A stretch of 5,953 bases of DNA from Lachnospiraceae bacterium (GTDB taxonomy: Bacteria; Bacillota; Clostridia; Lachnospirales; Lachnospiraceae). The DNA lies in the NCBI GenBank assembly GCA_017958465.1, contig JAGDCQ010000309.1, positions 1-5,953 of the forward strand, written 5' to 3'. Shown in pieces: positions 1 to 5,915 of this stretch. Positions within the stretch are counted from its first letter, which is position 1. Each line of letters opens with the position of its first letter. Position numbers and translations under genes: made by a program. The notes below the pieces were generated by a model. The model had not been told where the DNA came from. It saw only the letters and a program-made list of their open reading frames with translations, and searched no databases.

Positions 1-1091
1 TAAGAGATCCTTAAGAACCCTTCTCCGCAATCACCGAATGCAGTTCCCGGAACCACGGCAAGTTTTTCCTCCATCAAAAGCTTTGTGGCGAACTCATCTG
101 ATGTCATCCCGAACTGCTTTATGCAGGGGAATGCATAGAAAGCTCCCAGAGGTTCAAAGGTCGGAAGACCCATTTCTCTTAGAGTACTGACAACAAAGCG
201 TCTCCTGTTATCGTAAGACTCGCGCATACGCGCCACATCCTCGTCGCCGTTGCGGACAGCCTCAACAGCCGCAAACTGGCTTGTGGAAGGTGCGCACATA
301 ATGGCAAACTGATGGATCTTTGTCATCTGGGAGATGATCTCTGCCGGTCCGCATGCGTACCCAAGGCGCCATCCTGTCATGGCATATGACTTGGAAAACC
401 CGTTGATCACTATGGTCCGCTCACGCATCCCGGGAAGCCCGGCTATGGAAACGTGATCGCCGCAATAAGTAAGTTCCGAGTAGATCTCGTCCGAAAGCAC
501 GAAAATATCGTGTTTTTCAATAACCTTTGCGATAGCCTCCAGGTCACTCCTTGTCATAACTGCACCTGTGGGGTTATTGGGGAAAGGCAGGATCAATATC
601 TTGGTCTTTGGTGTGATGGCCGCTTCAAGTTCCTCTGCCGTAAGTCTGAATTCGTTTTCGGCTTTTAGATCGATCGTTACAGGAACACCGTCTGCAAGCA
701 CGGTGCAGGGAAGGTAGGAAACATAGCAGGGCTGCGGGATTATTACCTCGTCGCCGGGGTTTAACATCGCGCGGAGCGCAAGGTCTATGGCTTCGCTGCC
801 GCCCACTGTAACAATGGTCTCGTGCAGCGGATCGTATAAAAGGTTGAACCGGCGCTCTAAGTATCTTGTAATCTCGATCCTGAGCTCTTTAAGGCCGGAA
901 TTTGATGTATAGGTTGTTTTGCCCTTTTCAAGGGAATAAATGCCCTCTTCACGGATATGCCAGGGAGTTTCGAAGTCCGGCTCACCAACGCCCAAAGAGA
1001 TAGCGTCCTTCATTTCCGTAACGATATCGAAAAACTTCCTGATGCCGGAGGGCCGGATCTGTGTCACTTTATCAGCTAAGGGGTTTCTCAC
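1..1091 (-). CDS. Class I/II PLP-dependent aminotransferase, AlaT-like (3' end cut by window edge)
   Basis: This is a fold-type I pyridoxal-phosphate aminotransferase, cytoplasmic, that moves an amino group between an amino acid and a 2-oxo acid. The translated 363 residues run without a stop to the left edge. Visible landmarks are SLGVGEPDF near residue 33, VGGSEAIDLA near 97-106 (cofactor phosphate region), NNPTG with Asn173, SDEIY with Asp201 and Tyr204, the Schiff-base lysine Lys234 in GFSKSYAMTGWRLG with Arg242, and FLRIS with Arg361, the expected carboxylate-binding arginine. Roughly 20-35 C-terminal residues are missing, judged from a usual length near 390. The start is GTG at 1091; it shares GTGA with the stop of the upstream Lrp gene, so translation is probably coupled. 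The pairing with an Lrp regulator matches B. subtilis alaR-alaT, which suggests alanine transaminase. Aspartate, aromatic or N-acetyl-diaminopimelate aminotransferase remain possible because the subfamilies are close. Confidence 0.93.
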   Translation of the reverse strand, partial: MRNPLADKVTQIRPSGIRKFFDIVTEMKDAISLGVGEPDFETPWHIREEGIYSLEKGKTTYTSNSGLKELRIEITRYLERRFNLLYDPLHETIVTVGGSEAIDLALRAMLNPGDEVIIPQPCYVSYLPCTVLADGVPVTIDLKAENEFRLTAEELEAAITPKTKILILPFPNNPTGAVMTRSDLEAIAKVIEKHDIFVLSDEIYSELTYCGDHVSIAGLPGMRERTIVINGFSKSYAMTGWRLGYACGPAEIISQMTKIHQFAIMCAPSTSQFAAVEAVRNGDEDVARMRESYDNRRRFVVSTLREMGLPTFEPLGAFYAFPCIKQFGMTSDEFATKLLMEEKLAVVPGTAFGDCGEGFLRIS

Positions 1092-1570
1092 GGCGTAATA
1101 AGCATCCTTTCTTCTTCAGTCACGGTCTCAAGCGGGATCCCGTGCTCCTTGTACTTTTTGAGCACAAAATGGGTTGCGGTGCTAAGGACATATTCCATGG
1201 GTGCAAGATGCCCGGAAACAAACGTCGCAACCTCACGCATGCTCTTTCCGCGGATAACGACTGTAAGGTCGAAACCGCCCGACATAAGGTAAACTGCCTC
1301 CACCTCGTCGTACTTGTAGATGCGCTCCGCGATCTTATCGAAACCCTGCCCTCTCTGAGGAGTAACCTTGACCTCGATAAGGGCCGTTACATTCTCGTGA
1401 TCCGTCTTATCCCAGTTGATGAGCACAGGATATCCGCAGATAATGCGGTCCGCTTCCATCTCCGCGATGCATGCCGCGACTTCTTCTTCGGTGGCGCCTA
1501 TCATCTTCGCCAGGTCTTTGATATCGATCTTCGAGTTCTTTTCGATTGCATGTAAAATACGGTCCTTCAT
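1088..1570 (-). CDS. Lrp/AsnC-family transcriptional regulator (AlaR-like)
   Basis: This is a 160-residue DNA-binding regulator of the feast/famine family, which responds to amino acids. Residues 1-50 form the winged helix-turn-helix: a first helix at 3-11, the IDIKDLAKMIGATEEEV segment at 15-31, and a recognition helix around 28-41. Residues about 61-138 form the RAM ligand-binding domain, with the typical glycine turn MSGGFDLTVVIRG at 96-108. A short tail of about 20 residues follows. The ATG at 1570 has a strong GGAGGAG site (1576-1582) six bases upstream, inside the 22-base gap after the AIR-like gene. The stop overlaps the aminotransferase start. The family usually acts as dimers or octamers and often controls its own operon, so autoregulation of this cluster by an amino acid, perhaps alanine, is a fair inference. 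No operator can be pointed to by eye. Confidence 0.93.
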   Translation of the reverse strand: MKDRILHAIEKNSKIDIKDLAKMIGATEEEVAACIAEMEADRIICGYPVLINWDKTDHENVTALIEVKVTPQRGQGFDKIAERIYKYDEVEAVYLMSGGFDLTVVIRGKSMREVATFVSGHLAPMEYVLSTATHFVLKKYKEHGIPLETVTEEERMLITP

Positions 1571-1592
1571 TGGTTCTCCTCCATGTATATGA

Positions 1593-2090
1593 CTATTTTC
1601 TTTCCGGTGTGATGTACCTTGTCCCTGCTTCGCTTATCACAACGCAGGCATTGTCTTCGGTAAGGGTACCTATCAGGCTGCTCCTGATATTCCTCTCCCC
1701 AAAGAACGAAAGAAGCCCGACAGGGCTGTCCGTTACCAGCAGGACAGTGTTTCCGCCCGCTTCTTCGTAGGGGCTCAGCTCTGCCCTTTCAAACAATTCT
1801 ATGGTTACCTGGTCGCAGGGTATGGCGTCGAGCCTGACCTTTACGCCGCACCCGCACGCGTTATGCAGATCCCAGAGCCCGGCAAAAACGCTTCTTTCCG
1901 AAAGCCTAAGGCACCTCTCTGCCGCAGGCTCCTCCGCCTCGAGCTCAAAAAGCGCCCTGTCCTCTGCCTCAAGCCTCCTTGCCTTTCTTTGAAAAAACAG
2001 GGGAAAGGCAAGAAGCCCCTTTTGCATATCAGGCATCAGCGCGCGCCCGGCGCCCGCCGTACCTGCCATTACTATAAACCGTTCACCCAT
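1593..2090 (-). CDS. Stand-alone AIR-synthase C-terminal-domain-like protein
   Basis: This is a 165-residue protein of unknown function that resembles the C-terminal half of the PurM/HypE/SelD/ThiL superfamily. Signs of this are ERFIVMAGTAGAGRAL at 3-18 (compare the VxSGTIGxHG strand-turn of HypE), GLWDLHNACGCGVKVRLDAIP at 71-91, a PYEEAGGNTVLLVT stretch at 107-120, IGTLTED at 140-146, and a terminal GTRYITPERK. The N-terminal ATP-binding domain found in true family enzymes is absent and no remnant lies upstream, so it is unlikely to be an ATP-dependent synthase by itself. Two cysteines sit in CGCG at 79-82, where relatives usually have a small-residue/glycine turn; from sequence alone their role is unknown. 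I chose ATG at 2090 because AGGG lies 8 bases upstream. GTG at 2108 (six residues longer) has no clear ribosome site; an in-frame stop at 2115-2117 bars longer starts. It is the first gene of the Lrp-aminotransferase cluster. Confidence 0.75.
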   Translation of the reverse strand: MGERFIVMAGTAGAGRALMPDMQKGLLAFPLFFQRKARRLEAEDRALFELEAEEPAAERCLRLSERSVFAGLWDLHNACGCGVKVRLDAIPCDQVTIELFERAELSPYEEAGGNTVLLVTDSPVGLLSFFGERNIRSSLIGTLTEDNACVVISEAGTRYITPERK

Positions 2091-2098
2091 ATCCGTAA

Positions 2099-2102
2099 CC
2101 CT
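2099..2102 (-). promoter_or_regulatory. Weak ribosome binding site favouring the ATG at 2090
   Basis: AGGG on the minus strand lies 8 bases before ATG 2090. The competing GTG at 2108 has no purine-rich site at proper spacing, and its first base falls at the edge of a possible GC-rich hairpin (2108-2143). The site is short, so the start remains uncertain. Confidence 0.4.
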
Positions 2103-2184
2103 GTGCACCCCGCTTCACGGCTTTTCCGCCCGGTCCTGCGGGGCCGCGCACACATTGACTTTTTGCTCGTTTTTGAGTATGATT

Positions 2185-2193
2185 ATTATAACA
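2185..2193 (-). promoter_or_regulatory. Candidate extended -10 promoter for the AIR-like/Lrp/aminotransferase cluster
   Basis: The minus strand reads TGTTATAAT, a perfect -10 hexamer (2185-2190) with the extended TGn element. It overlaps the stop codon of the small membrane protein gene. The -35 position 17 bases upstream reads ATTAGC, which is a poor match. If used, it would give an mRNA leader of roughly 85-90 bases before the ATG at 2090. The alternative is read-through from the small membrane protein gene. Part of the match is forced by the coding end ATG TTA TAA. Confidence 0.35.
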
Positions 2194-2287
2194 TCGGTGC
2201 AAGAAGAGCTAATACCATCGCGACAACGATGACCACTGCAATGATTACGATAATAGTCCTTTGGCTTTTTTTGTTGTAGAAGTTCAT
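2186..2287 (-). CDS. Small single-pass membrane protein, 33 residues
   Basis: The short reading frame starts at ATG 2287 and ends with TAA at 2186-2188. A good ribosome site, AAGGA at 2293-2297, lies 5 bases before the start, which supports this start over a longer in-frame extension that would run back into the opposite-strand gene. The product has a polar, basic N-terminus (MNFYNKKSQR), then an unbroken hydrophobic stretch from about 11 to 30 made of Ile, Val, Ala, Met and Leu, and ends PML. The positive-inside rule predicts a cytoplasmic N-terminus and a single membrane helix with almost nothing outside. Size and layout recall the Firmicute mini-protein Prli42, which tethers the stressosome, but I see no sequence proof of relation. 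It is divergent from the membrane-anchored gene at 2337, with 49 bases between starts, and lies just upstream of the AIR-like/Lrp cluster. Function unknown. Confidence 0.7.
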   Translation of the reverse strand: MNFYNKKSQRTIIVIIAVVIVVAMVLALLAPML

Positions 2288-2321
2288 ATTTATCCTTTCC
2301 GCCTTACGGCAACTCCACTTC

Positions 2322-2327
2322 AGGAGG
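2322..2327 (+). promoter_or_regulatory. Strong ribosome binding site AGGAGG for the gene at 2337
   Basis: A perfect AGGAGG lies 9 bases before ATG 2337 (12 before the second ATG at 2340), which fixes the start of the plus-strand gene at the MM pair. It sits in the 49-base gap shared with the divergent small membrane protein gene. I see no convincing -35/-10 pair for either gene in that gap, so each promoter probably lies within the other gene's 5' coding region. Confidence 0.75.
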
Positions 2328-2336
2328 TTATTTATC

Positions 2337-2951
2337 ATGATGATTTCGATAATAGGGCCATCGCTGGTCCTGGCGGTACTCATAGCATACGAGATCGCTA
2401 AGAATACAAGGAAAGAGAAACAGGCTTCGGAGTCCTTCTGGGATCGCGAGATGGAAGCCAATACATCGCGCAAAAAGGATATCTCAAACCTGCCTTATAT
2501 CAATGTCCCGCTGGACAAGCTGCCTTTGGGGCTTTTGCCCGCCTTCGACGCGATGACCGCAAACGAAGCCGAGATACGGGCCCTTGCAAAGGAGAAGATC
2601 CTGAGCCTTCGCGGCAAGTCAAACACCGACATAAAGCTGGAGTACGGTGTCACAAACTTTGAGTTCCTGTGCAAGTGCGACGAGAACTACCTGAAGCTTT
2701 TGCAGTGCCTCTCGAAGGAAGCGGAGCTCCTCCGTTCTATGTTTTTCAACCGTGAAGCCGAAGAAGTGCTGAACTACTCCCTTTCCATAGGCTCCGACAT
2801 CTCGAAGGACTACATCGCCCTTGCGGAGATCTACAAAGACCGCTGCGACAGAGCCGCCTTAAACGACCTTATCGAGCGCGCGGAATCCCTTGAAAGCGTC
2901 ACAAAGAACAAACTCATCGACTCGCTCGAGCAGATCCTCGACTCGTTTTGA
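2337..2951 (+). CDS. Membrane-anchored helical (TPR-like) protein of unknown function
   Basis: This 204-residue protein has no function I recognise. Residues 2-20 form one hydrophobic helix (SIIGPSLVLAVLIAYEI), followed by a basic stretch (KNTRKEK). That suggests an N-terminal membrane anchor with the rest in the cytoplasm. A linker at about 31-66 includes SFWDREMEANTSRKK and YINVPLDKLPLG, then NTDIKLEYGVTNFEFL at 96-111. From about 112 to 204 the chain is helical and looks like two or more degenerate TPR-type hairpins: YLKLLQCLSKEAELLRSMF, then REAEEVLNYSLSIG, then DYIALAEIYKDRCD and AALNDLIERAESL. From memory, the FWxRExxAN and NTDxKLEYG patterns recur in unnamed Lachnospiraceae proteins; this is unverified. 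TPR-like folds usually bind other proteins, so a scaffold or adaptor role is an inference. The start is set by AGGAGG at 2322. The last 38 bases overlap the 3' end of the opposite-strand nth gene. Confidence 0.85.
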   Translation: MMISIIGPSLVLAVLIAYEIAKNTRKEKQASESFWDREMEANTSRKKDISNLPYINVPLDKLPLGLLPAFDAMTANEAEIRALAKEKILSLRGKSNTDIKLEYGVTNFEFLCKCDENYLKLLQCLSKEAELLRSMFFNREAEEVLNYSLSIGSDISKDYIALAEIYKDRCDRAALNDLIERAESLESVTKNKLIDSLEQILDSF

Positions 2952-3570
2952 GCCGGTATTCACACAGATCTTTAAGAAAACACTCTTCGCAGCGGGGCCT
3001 GCGCGCATCGCACAGCCCACGCCCGTGGGCTATGAACTGCAGGTTCACAAGCGTCCAGTGGTCTTTAGGAAGGACTTTGTAAAGGTCGAACTCGATCTTT
3101 ACAGGGTCCTCTTCTTTTGTCAGTCCAAGCCGCCTTGAAACGCGCTTTACGTGAGTATCCACGACAACACTGTCGATCCCGTACACGTTTCCGCGCACCA
3201 CGTTGGCCGTTTTCCTGCCCACTCCCGGGAGCTTTGTGAGCTCGTCTATATCGGAGGGGACAACGCCGTCATATTTCTCAAGCAGGATCCTTGCGCAGTC
3301 CACAAGCGCCTTGGCTTTATGCTTGTAAAAGCCCGTGGAGCGCACCGCCTCCTCCATTTCTTCATAGGACGCGGAAGCAAAGCTCTTAAGGTCGGGATAG
3401 TCCCTGTAAAGTGTCTTTGTTACCTCGTTTACACGCTTGTCCGTGCACTGCGCGCTTAAGATAGTTGCAAAAAGCAGCTGCCAGGCGTTTTCGTGGTCAA
3501 GGTAACAGACCAGGTCTGTCCCGTAGTTTTCGTCCATCAGACGAAGTATGGTCTTAACGTCTTTTTTCAT
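2914..3570 (-). CDS. nth: Endonuclease III (DNA N-glycosylase/AP lyase)
   Basis: This is a base-excision repair enzyme that removes oxidised pyrimidines from DNA and cuts the resulting abasic site. The 218-residue sequence has all the expected features: LSAQCTDKRVN at 38-48, the helix-hairpin-helix LPGVGRKTANVV at 114-125 with catalytic Lys120, VDTHVKRVSRRLG at 137-149 with catalytic Asp138, and the 4Fe-4S ligands Cys187, Cys194, Cys197 and Cys203 (C-X6-C-X2-C-X5-C). These numbers coincide with those of Escherichia coli Nth (211 residues), so the start is secure. A basic tail of 15 residues (EYRLKTSRGSARASR) follows the cluster, and most of it is coded antisense to the C-terminus of the plus-strand gene. 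The ATG at 3570 shares ATGA with the stop of the GH13 gene and has no ribosome site of its own, so it probably depends on coupled re-initiation. No terminator is seen after the stop. Confidence 0.97.
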   Translation of the reverse strand: MKKDVKTILRLMDENYGTDLVCYLDHENAWQLLFATILSAQCTDKRVNEVTKTLYRDYPDLKSFASASYEEMEEAVRSTGFYKHKAKALVDCARILLEKYDGVVPSDIDELTKLPGVGRKTANVVRGNVYGIDSVVVDTHVKRVSRRLGLTKEEDPVKIEFDLYKVLPKDHWTLVNLQFIAHGRGLCDARRPRCEECFLKDLCEYRLKTSRGSARASR

Positions 3571-5741
3571 GTCAGATATTGCGAGATATTCTTCAGCACC
3601 GTCGCAGAATAAGGTGCAAGTTTGAGTGTCAGGAGGCCTTTCTGCGGCTTTCTGATGATGGCTTCAAAGTTGTAGCCCTCCGGGGTCGTGGTCACCAGCG
3701 TACAGATAGGCATATCCTCCAGCATCCCTGCCCGCCATACAGGCACCGTTATCTCCTGCTCGGTGGTATTGTTATTTATCACGATGATAAAGATATCATC
3801 CGTGTCGAAACGGCTATAGCACAGCACTCCGTAGGAAGCGTTCAGCATCATGAGCGAACCTGTCTTCAGCGCGTTGTAGGAGTTATGCAGCCTTATCACC
3901 TCGCGATGGAACTCAAGGAGCTTTTTATCCTCGTTGCCCCACGGGTAGGTGCGCCTGTTGTCGGGGTCCGTGTAACCGCACACGCCGGCTTCGTCGCCGT
4001 AGTAGATGGTGGGAGCGCCGGGCCACGTAAACTGCATGACAACTGCCTCTCGCATAACTGCAGGGTTGATGTTCATGCTGGCCGAGGAAGGTCCGAGGTT
4101 TGCGCTCCTTCCGACCATCTTGTTTGTCCTTGTGAGGAACCTTGAATGGTCGTGGTTTGAAAGCTCGTTCATAGCTGTTAGCAGCGAGCTTCTGACGAAG
4201 CGGTTCATGTAATATGTCATGGCGCCAAGGAAGTGCTCCTGGTTGCAGAGCTGGTCCTCGCGGTATTCGTCGCTGTGCTTCTCCATACCGGTCAGGAACC
4301 AGGTCACAGGCTCCATAAAGGCGTCGTAATTCATTACGGTATCCCACTGGTCGCCCTGGAGCCAGTCCGCAGGGTCCCCGTAGTGCTCGGCTATTATTAT
4401 GGTGTCGGGATTCACGGATTTTACCGCATCCCTGAACTTGCGCCAGAATTTGTGGTTGTATTCCGCGGACGACCCAAGGTCGGCGGCAACGTCAAGGCGC
4501 CAGCCGTCTATATTGTAAGGCGGAGCCACCCATTTCTTTGCTATCCCGAGGATGTATTCCTCAAGCTCGGGAGACTGCTCGTAATTCAGCTTCGGAAGAG
4601 TGGCGTGATCCCACCAGCCTGCGTAAGTGTCGTTGTCAGGCCATGCGTTCTCGTCCCTGAAATGGAAGAAGGACCTGTAAGGGCTGTCCTTTGAAACGTA
4701 GGCCCCCGGCGGATATCCCGGCACGCCGGAGTAGATCTTTTCACGGTCCAGCCACTTGTTGAAGCTTCCGCAATGGTTGAAAACGCCGTCCAGGATTATC
4801 TTCATCCCTTTTTCGTGGATAGCCTTCGTAAGGGTGGCAAACATAGCGTTGGCCGCCTCAAGGTTCTCCCTGGAAGCCACACGTGTCCTGAAGCGCTCGG
4901 CATGGGTGTTGTCGGTGTCGCCGTTCATCAGCAGCGCACCGCCGTCCTTTACGAGCACGGCAAAATGAGGATCTACGTAGTCGTAATCCTGGATATCGTA
5001 CTTATGGTTCGATGGCGAAACAAAGATGGGATTAAGGTAGATGACCTCTACTCCGAGGGACTTCAGATAGTCCAGCTTTTTAAGGATCCCGGGCAAGTCT
5101 CCGCCGTAAAACTCCCGCACACCGAGATTTGCGGGATGCTTGTACCAGTCATCGCTCCTGACGGTAGCGCCGCCAAGGTAGTAGTACTCGCCTGTTTTGA
5201 CGTCGCTCTCTGTGTTGCCGTCGAAGAACCTGTCCACAAAGATCTGGTACATAACTGCGCCCTTTGCCCACTTCGGGGTCGAAAAGACCGGTATCACGCG
5301 GAAGGCGTACTGCTTGCAGTGCTCCTCATCGCCTATGCCGGCTCCCGAGTAGAAAACATGGTCCACTTTGTTAAAGATCTCAAAGTAATAGCTGAAAGCA
5401 TCTGTGCCGCAGGTATACGTGTACTCATAGTAATCAAAAAGAGAGGTCCTGCGGATCTTGATGGTGTCAAAAGCATTGCCGTTTATGTGGATCACGACCT
5501 TGTCCACGTTGTCCATGGCCACACGGATCTGAAGCCGTACCTTATCGCCGGGCACAGGCTCACAAGGGTCGCAGAACATCTCGGATGTGTCCGCAAAGAC
5601 TGCGTCCCTTACAAGGAAATCCGGAAGGTCGTACCAGTACCTTAAGTCATACAGTTCGGAACTAATGGTCCCGCCCAGTGTATCTATTATTTCCTCGGTA
5701 TTCTTTTTTGGATCTCGAAAGATTATTTCTCCCGTTTTCAT
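3567..5741 (-). CDS. GH13 alpha-glucan hydrolase, cyclomaltodextrinase/neopullulanase-like
   Basis: This is a 724-residue retaining alpha-glycosidase that cleaves alpha-1,4 (perhaps alpha-1,6) glucan links. Residues about 40-155 form a beta-rich N-terminal domain similar to CBM34, ending YYFEIFNKVDHVFYSGAG. The catalytic barrel starts at MYQIFVDRF (164-172) and carries the family regions DGVFNH (318-323), GWRLD with nucleophile Asp417, the acid/base Glu452 in AEHYGD, and NHD with Asp531. A beta-sandwich C-terminal domain covers about 630-724. KYDIQDYDYVDPHF at 247-260 and LPKLNYEQSPELEEYI at 382-397 also fit the cyclomaltodextrinase/neopullulanase group. There is no signal peptide, so the enzyme should work in the cytoplasm on imported maltodextrins, cyclodextrins or pullulan fragments. 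It is longer than typical members (near 590); an insertion at about 261-291 accounts for part of this. ATG 5741 has AAGGG at 5750-5754, 8 bases upstream. nth follows with a 4-base overlap. Exact substrate is not readable from sequence. Confidence 0.94.
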   Translation of the reverse strand: MKTGEIIFRDPKKNTEEIIDTLGGTISSELYDLRYWYDLPDFLVRDAVFADTSEMFCDPCEPVPGDKVRLQIRVAMDNVDKVVIHINGNAFDTIKIRRTSLFDYYEYTYTCGTDAFSYYFEIFNKVDHVFYSGAGIGDEEHCKQYAFRVIPVFSTPKWAKGAVMYQIFVDRFFDGNTESDVKTGEYYYLGGATVRSDDWYKHPANLGVREFYGGDLPGILKKLDYLKSLGVEVIYLNPIFVSPSNHKYDIQDYDYVDPHFAVLVKDGGALLMNGDTDNTHAERFRTRVASRENLEAANAMFATLTKAIHEKGMKIILDGVFNHCGSFNKWLDREKIYSGVPGYPPGAYVSKDSPYRSFFHFRDENAWPDNDTYAGWWDHATLPKLNYEQSPELEEYILGIAKKWVAPPYNIDGWRLDVAADLGSSAEYNHKFWRKFRDAVKSVNPDTIIIAEHYGDPADWLQGDQWDTVMNYDAFMEPVTWFLTGMEKHSDEYREDQLCNQEHFLGAMTYYMNRFVRSSLLTAMNELSNHDHSRFLTRTNKMVGRSANLGPSSASMNINPAVMREAVVMQFTWPGAPTIYYGDEAGVCGYTDPDNRRTYPWGNEDKKLLEFHREVIRLHNSYNALKTGSLMMLNASYGVLCYSRFDTDDIFIIVINNNTTEQEITVPVWRAGMLEDMPICTLVTTTPEGYNFEAIIRKPQKGLLTLKLAPYSATVLKNISQYLT

Positions 5742-5782
5742 AGAAAATACCCTTGAATCTGTTTATTCCTATACTCCGTTAT

Positions 5783-5811
5783 ATAGTACCACAACTTGAA
5801 AGTTTTTTAAA
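5783..5811 (-). promoter_or_regulatory. Candidate promoter proximal to the GH13 gene
   Basis: On the minus strand TTTAAA (5806-5811) and TACTAT (5783-5788) are separated by 17 bases, and the -10 is preceded by TGG, giving an extended -10 (TGnTACTAT). Each hexamer matches consensus at four of six bases. It lies downstream of the hairpin at 5815-5845 in the reading direction of the GH13 gene, so transcription from here would escape that terminator and give a leader of about 35 bases. Confidence 0.35.
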
Positions 5812-5814
5812 GCA

Positions 5815-5845
5815 AAAATAGACAGCCGGGAATGCTGTCTATTTT
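5815..5845. terminator. Intrinsic terminator-type hairpin, probably bidirectional
   Basis: A perfect 12-base inverted repeat (AAAATAGACAGC and GCTGTCTATTTT) flanks a 7-base loop. The arms end in A and T tracts, so both strands yield a stem followed by a U-rich tail; the minus strand has five T's in a row (5814-5818), the plus strand four. The GC core is GACAGC/GCTGTC. It lies 70 bases upstream of the GH13 start. It could end transcripts arriving from beyond the right edge, or act inside the leader if the promoter-like site at 5916 is used. Confidence 0.65.
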
Positions 5846-5915
5846 CGGAGAAGGTATTTTTGTTACTTATGGGGTGTAGCAAAAACTATATAATGTATTG
5901 GGGTTTACGAGTGTT

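Noticed and set aside
1061..1555. 164-codon plus-strand frame opposite the Lrp gene
   Set aside because: It is the antisense shadow of a clear Lrp/AsnC regulator, and its translation shows no family features.
1863..2279. 138-codon plus-strand frame across the AIR-like gene and the small membrane gene
   Set aside because: It runs antisense to two better supported genes, has a Lys/Arg/Pro-rich low-quality product and no ribosome site.
2288..2473. Upstream extension of the small membrane protein to 95 residues
   Set aside because: The extra N-terminal part is antisense to the coding start of the plus-strand gene and lacks a ribosome site, while the internal ATG at 2287 has a good one.
3014..3031. 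Perfect inverted repeat AGCCCAC/GTGGGCT considered as a terminator for the plus-strand gene at 2337-2951
   Set aside because: It has no T-tract on either strand and lies within nth, coding the IAHGRGLC stretch at the first Fe-S cysteine, so coding constraint explains it.
3925..4347. 140-codon second minus-strand frame inside the GH13 gene
   Set aside because: It is an out-of-frame shadow; the Arg/His/Pro-rich translation has no domain, and the overlapping GH13 frame encodes conserved catalytic regions.
4773..5645. Long 290-codon open frame on the plus strand opposite the GH13 gene
   Set aside because: It lies wholly antisense to a GH13 sequence with intact catalytic motifs. It has no ribosome site or recognisable domain, and its composition is what the complement of the real frame would give.
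5889..5894. Plus-strand TATAAT as a promoter for a gene beyond the right edge
   Set aside because: No acceptable -35 lies at 16-18 bases (the best placed hexamer is CTTATG), and the region is AT-rich; too weak to list as a feature.
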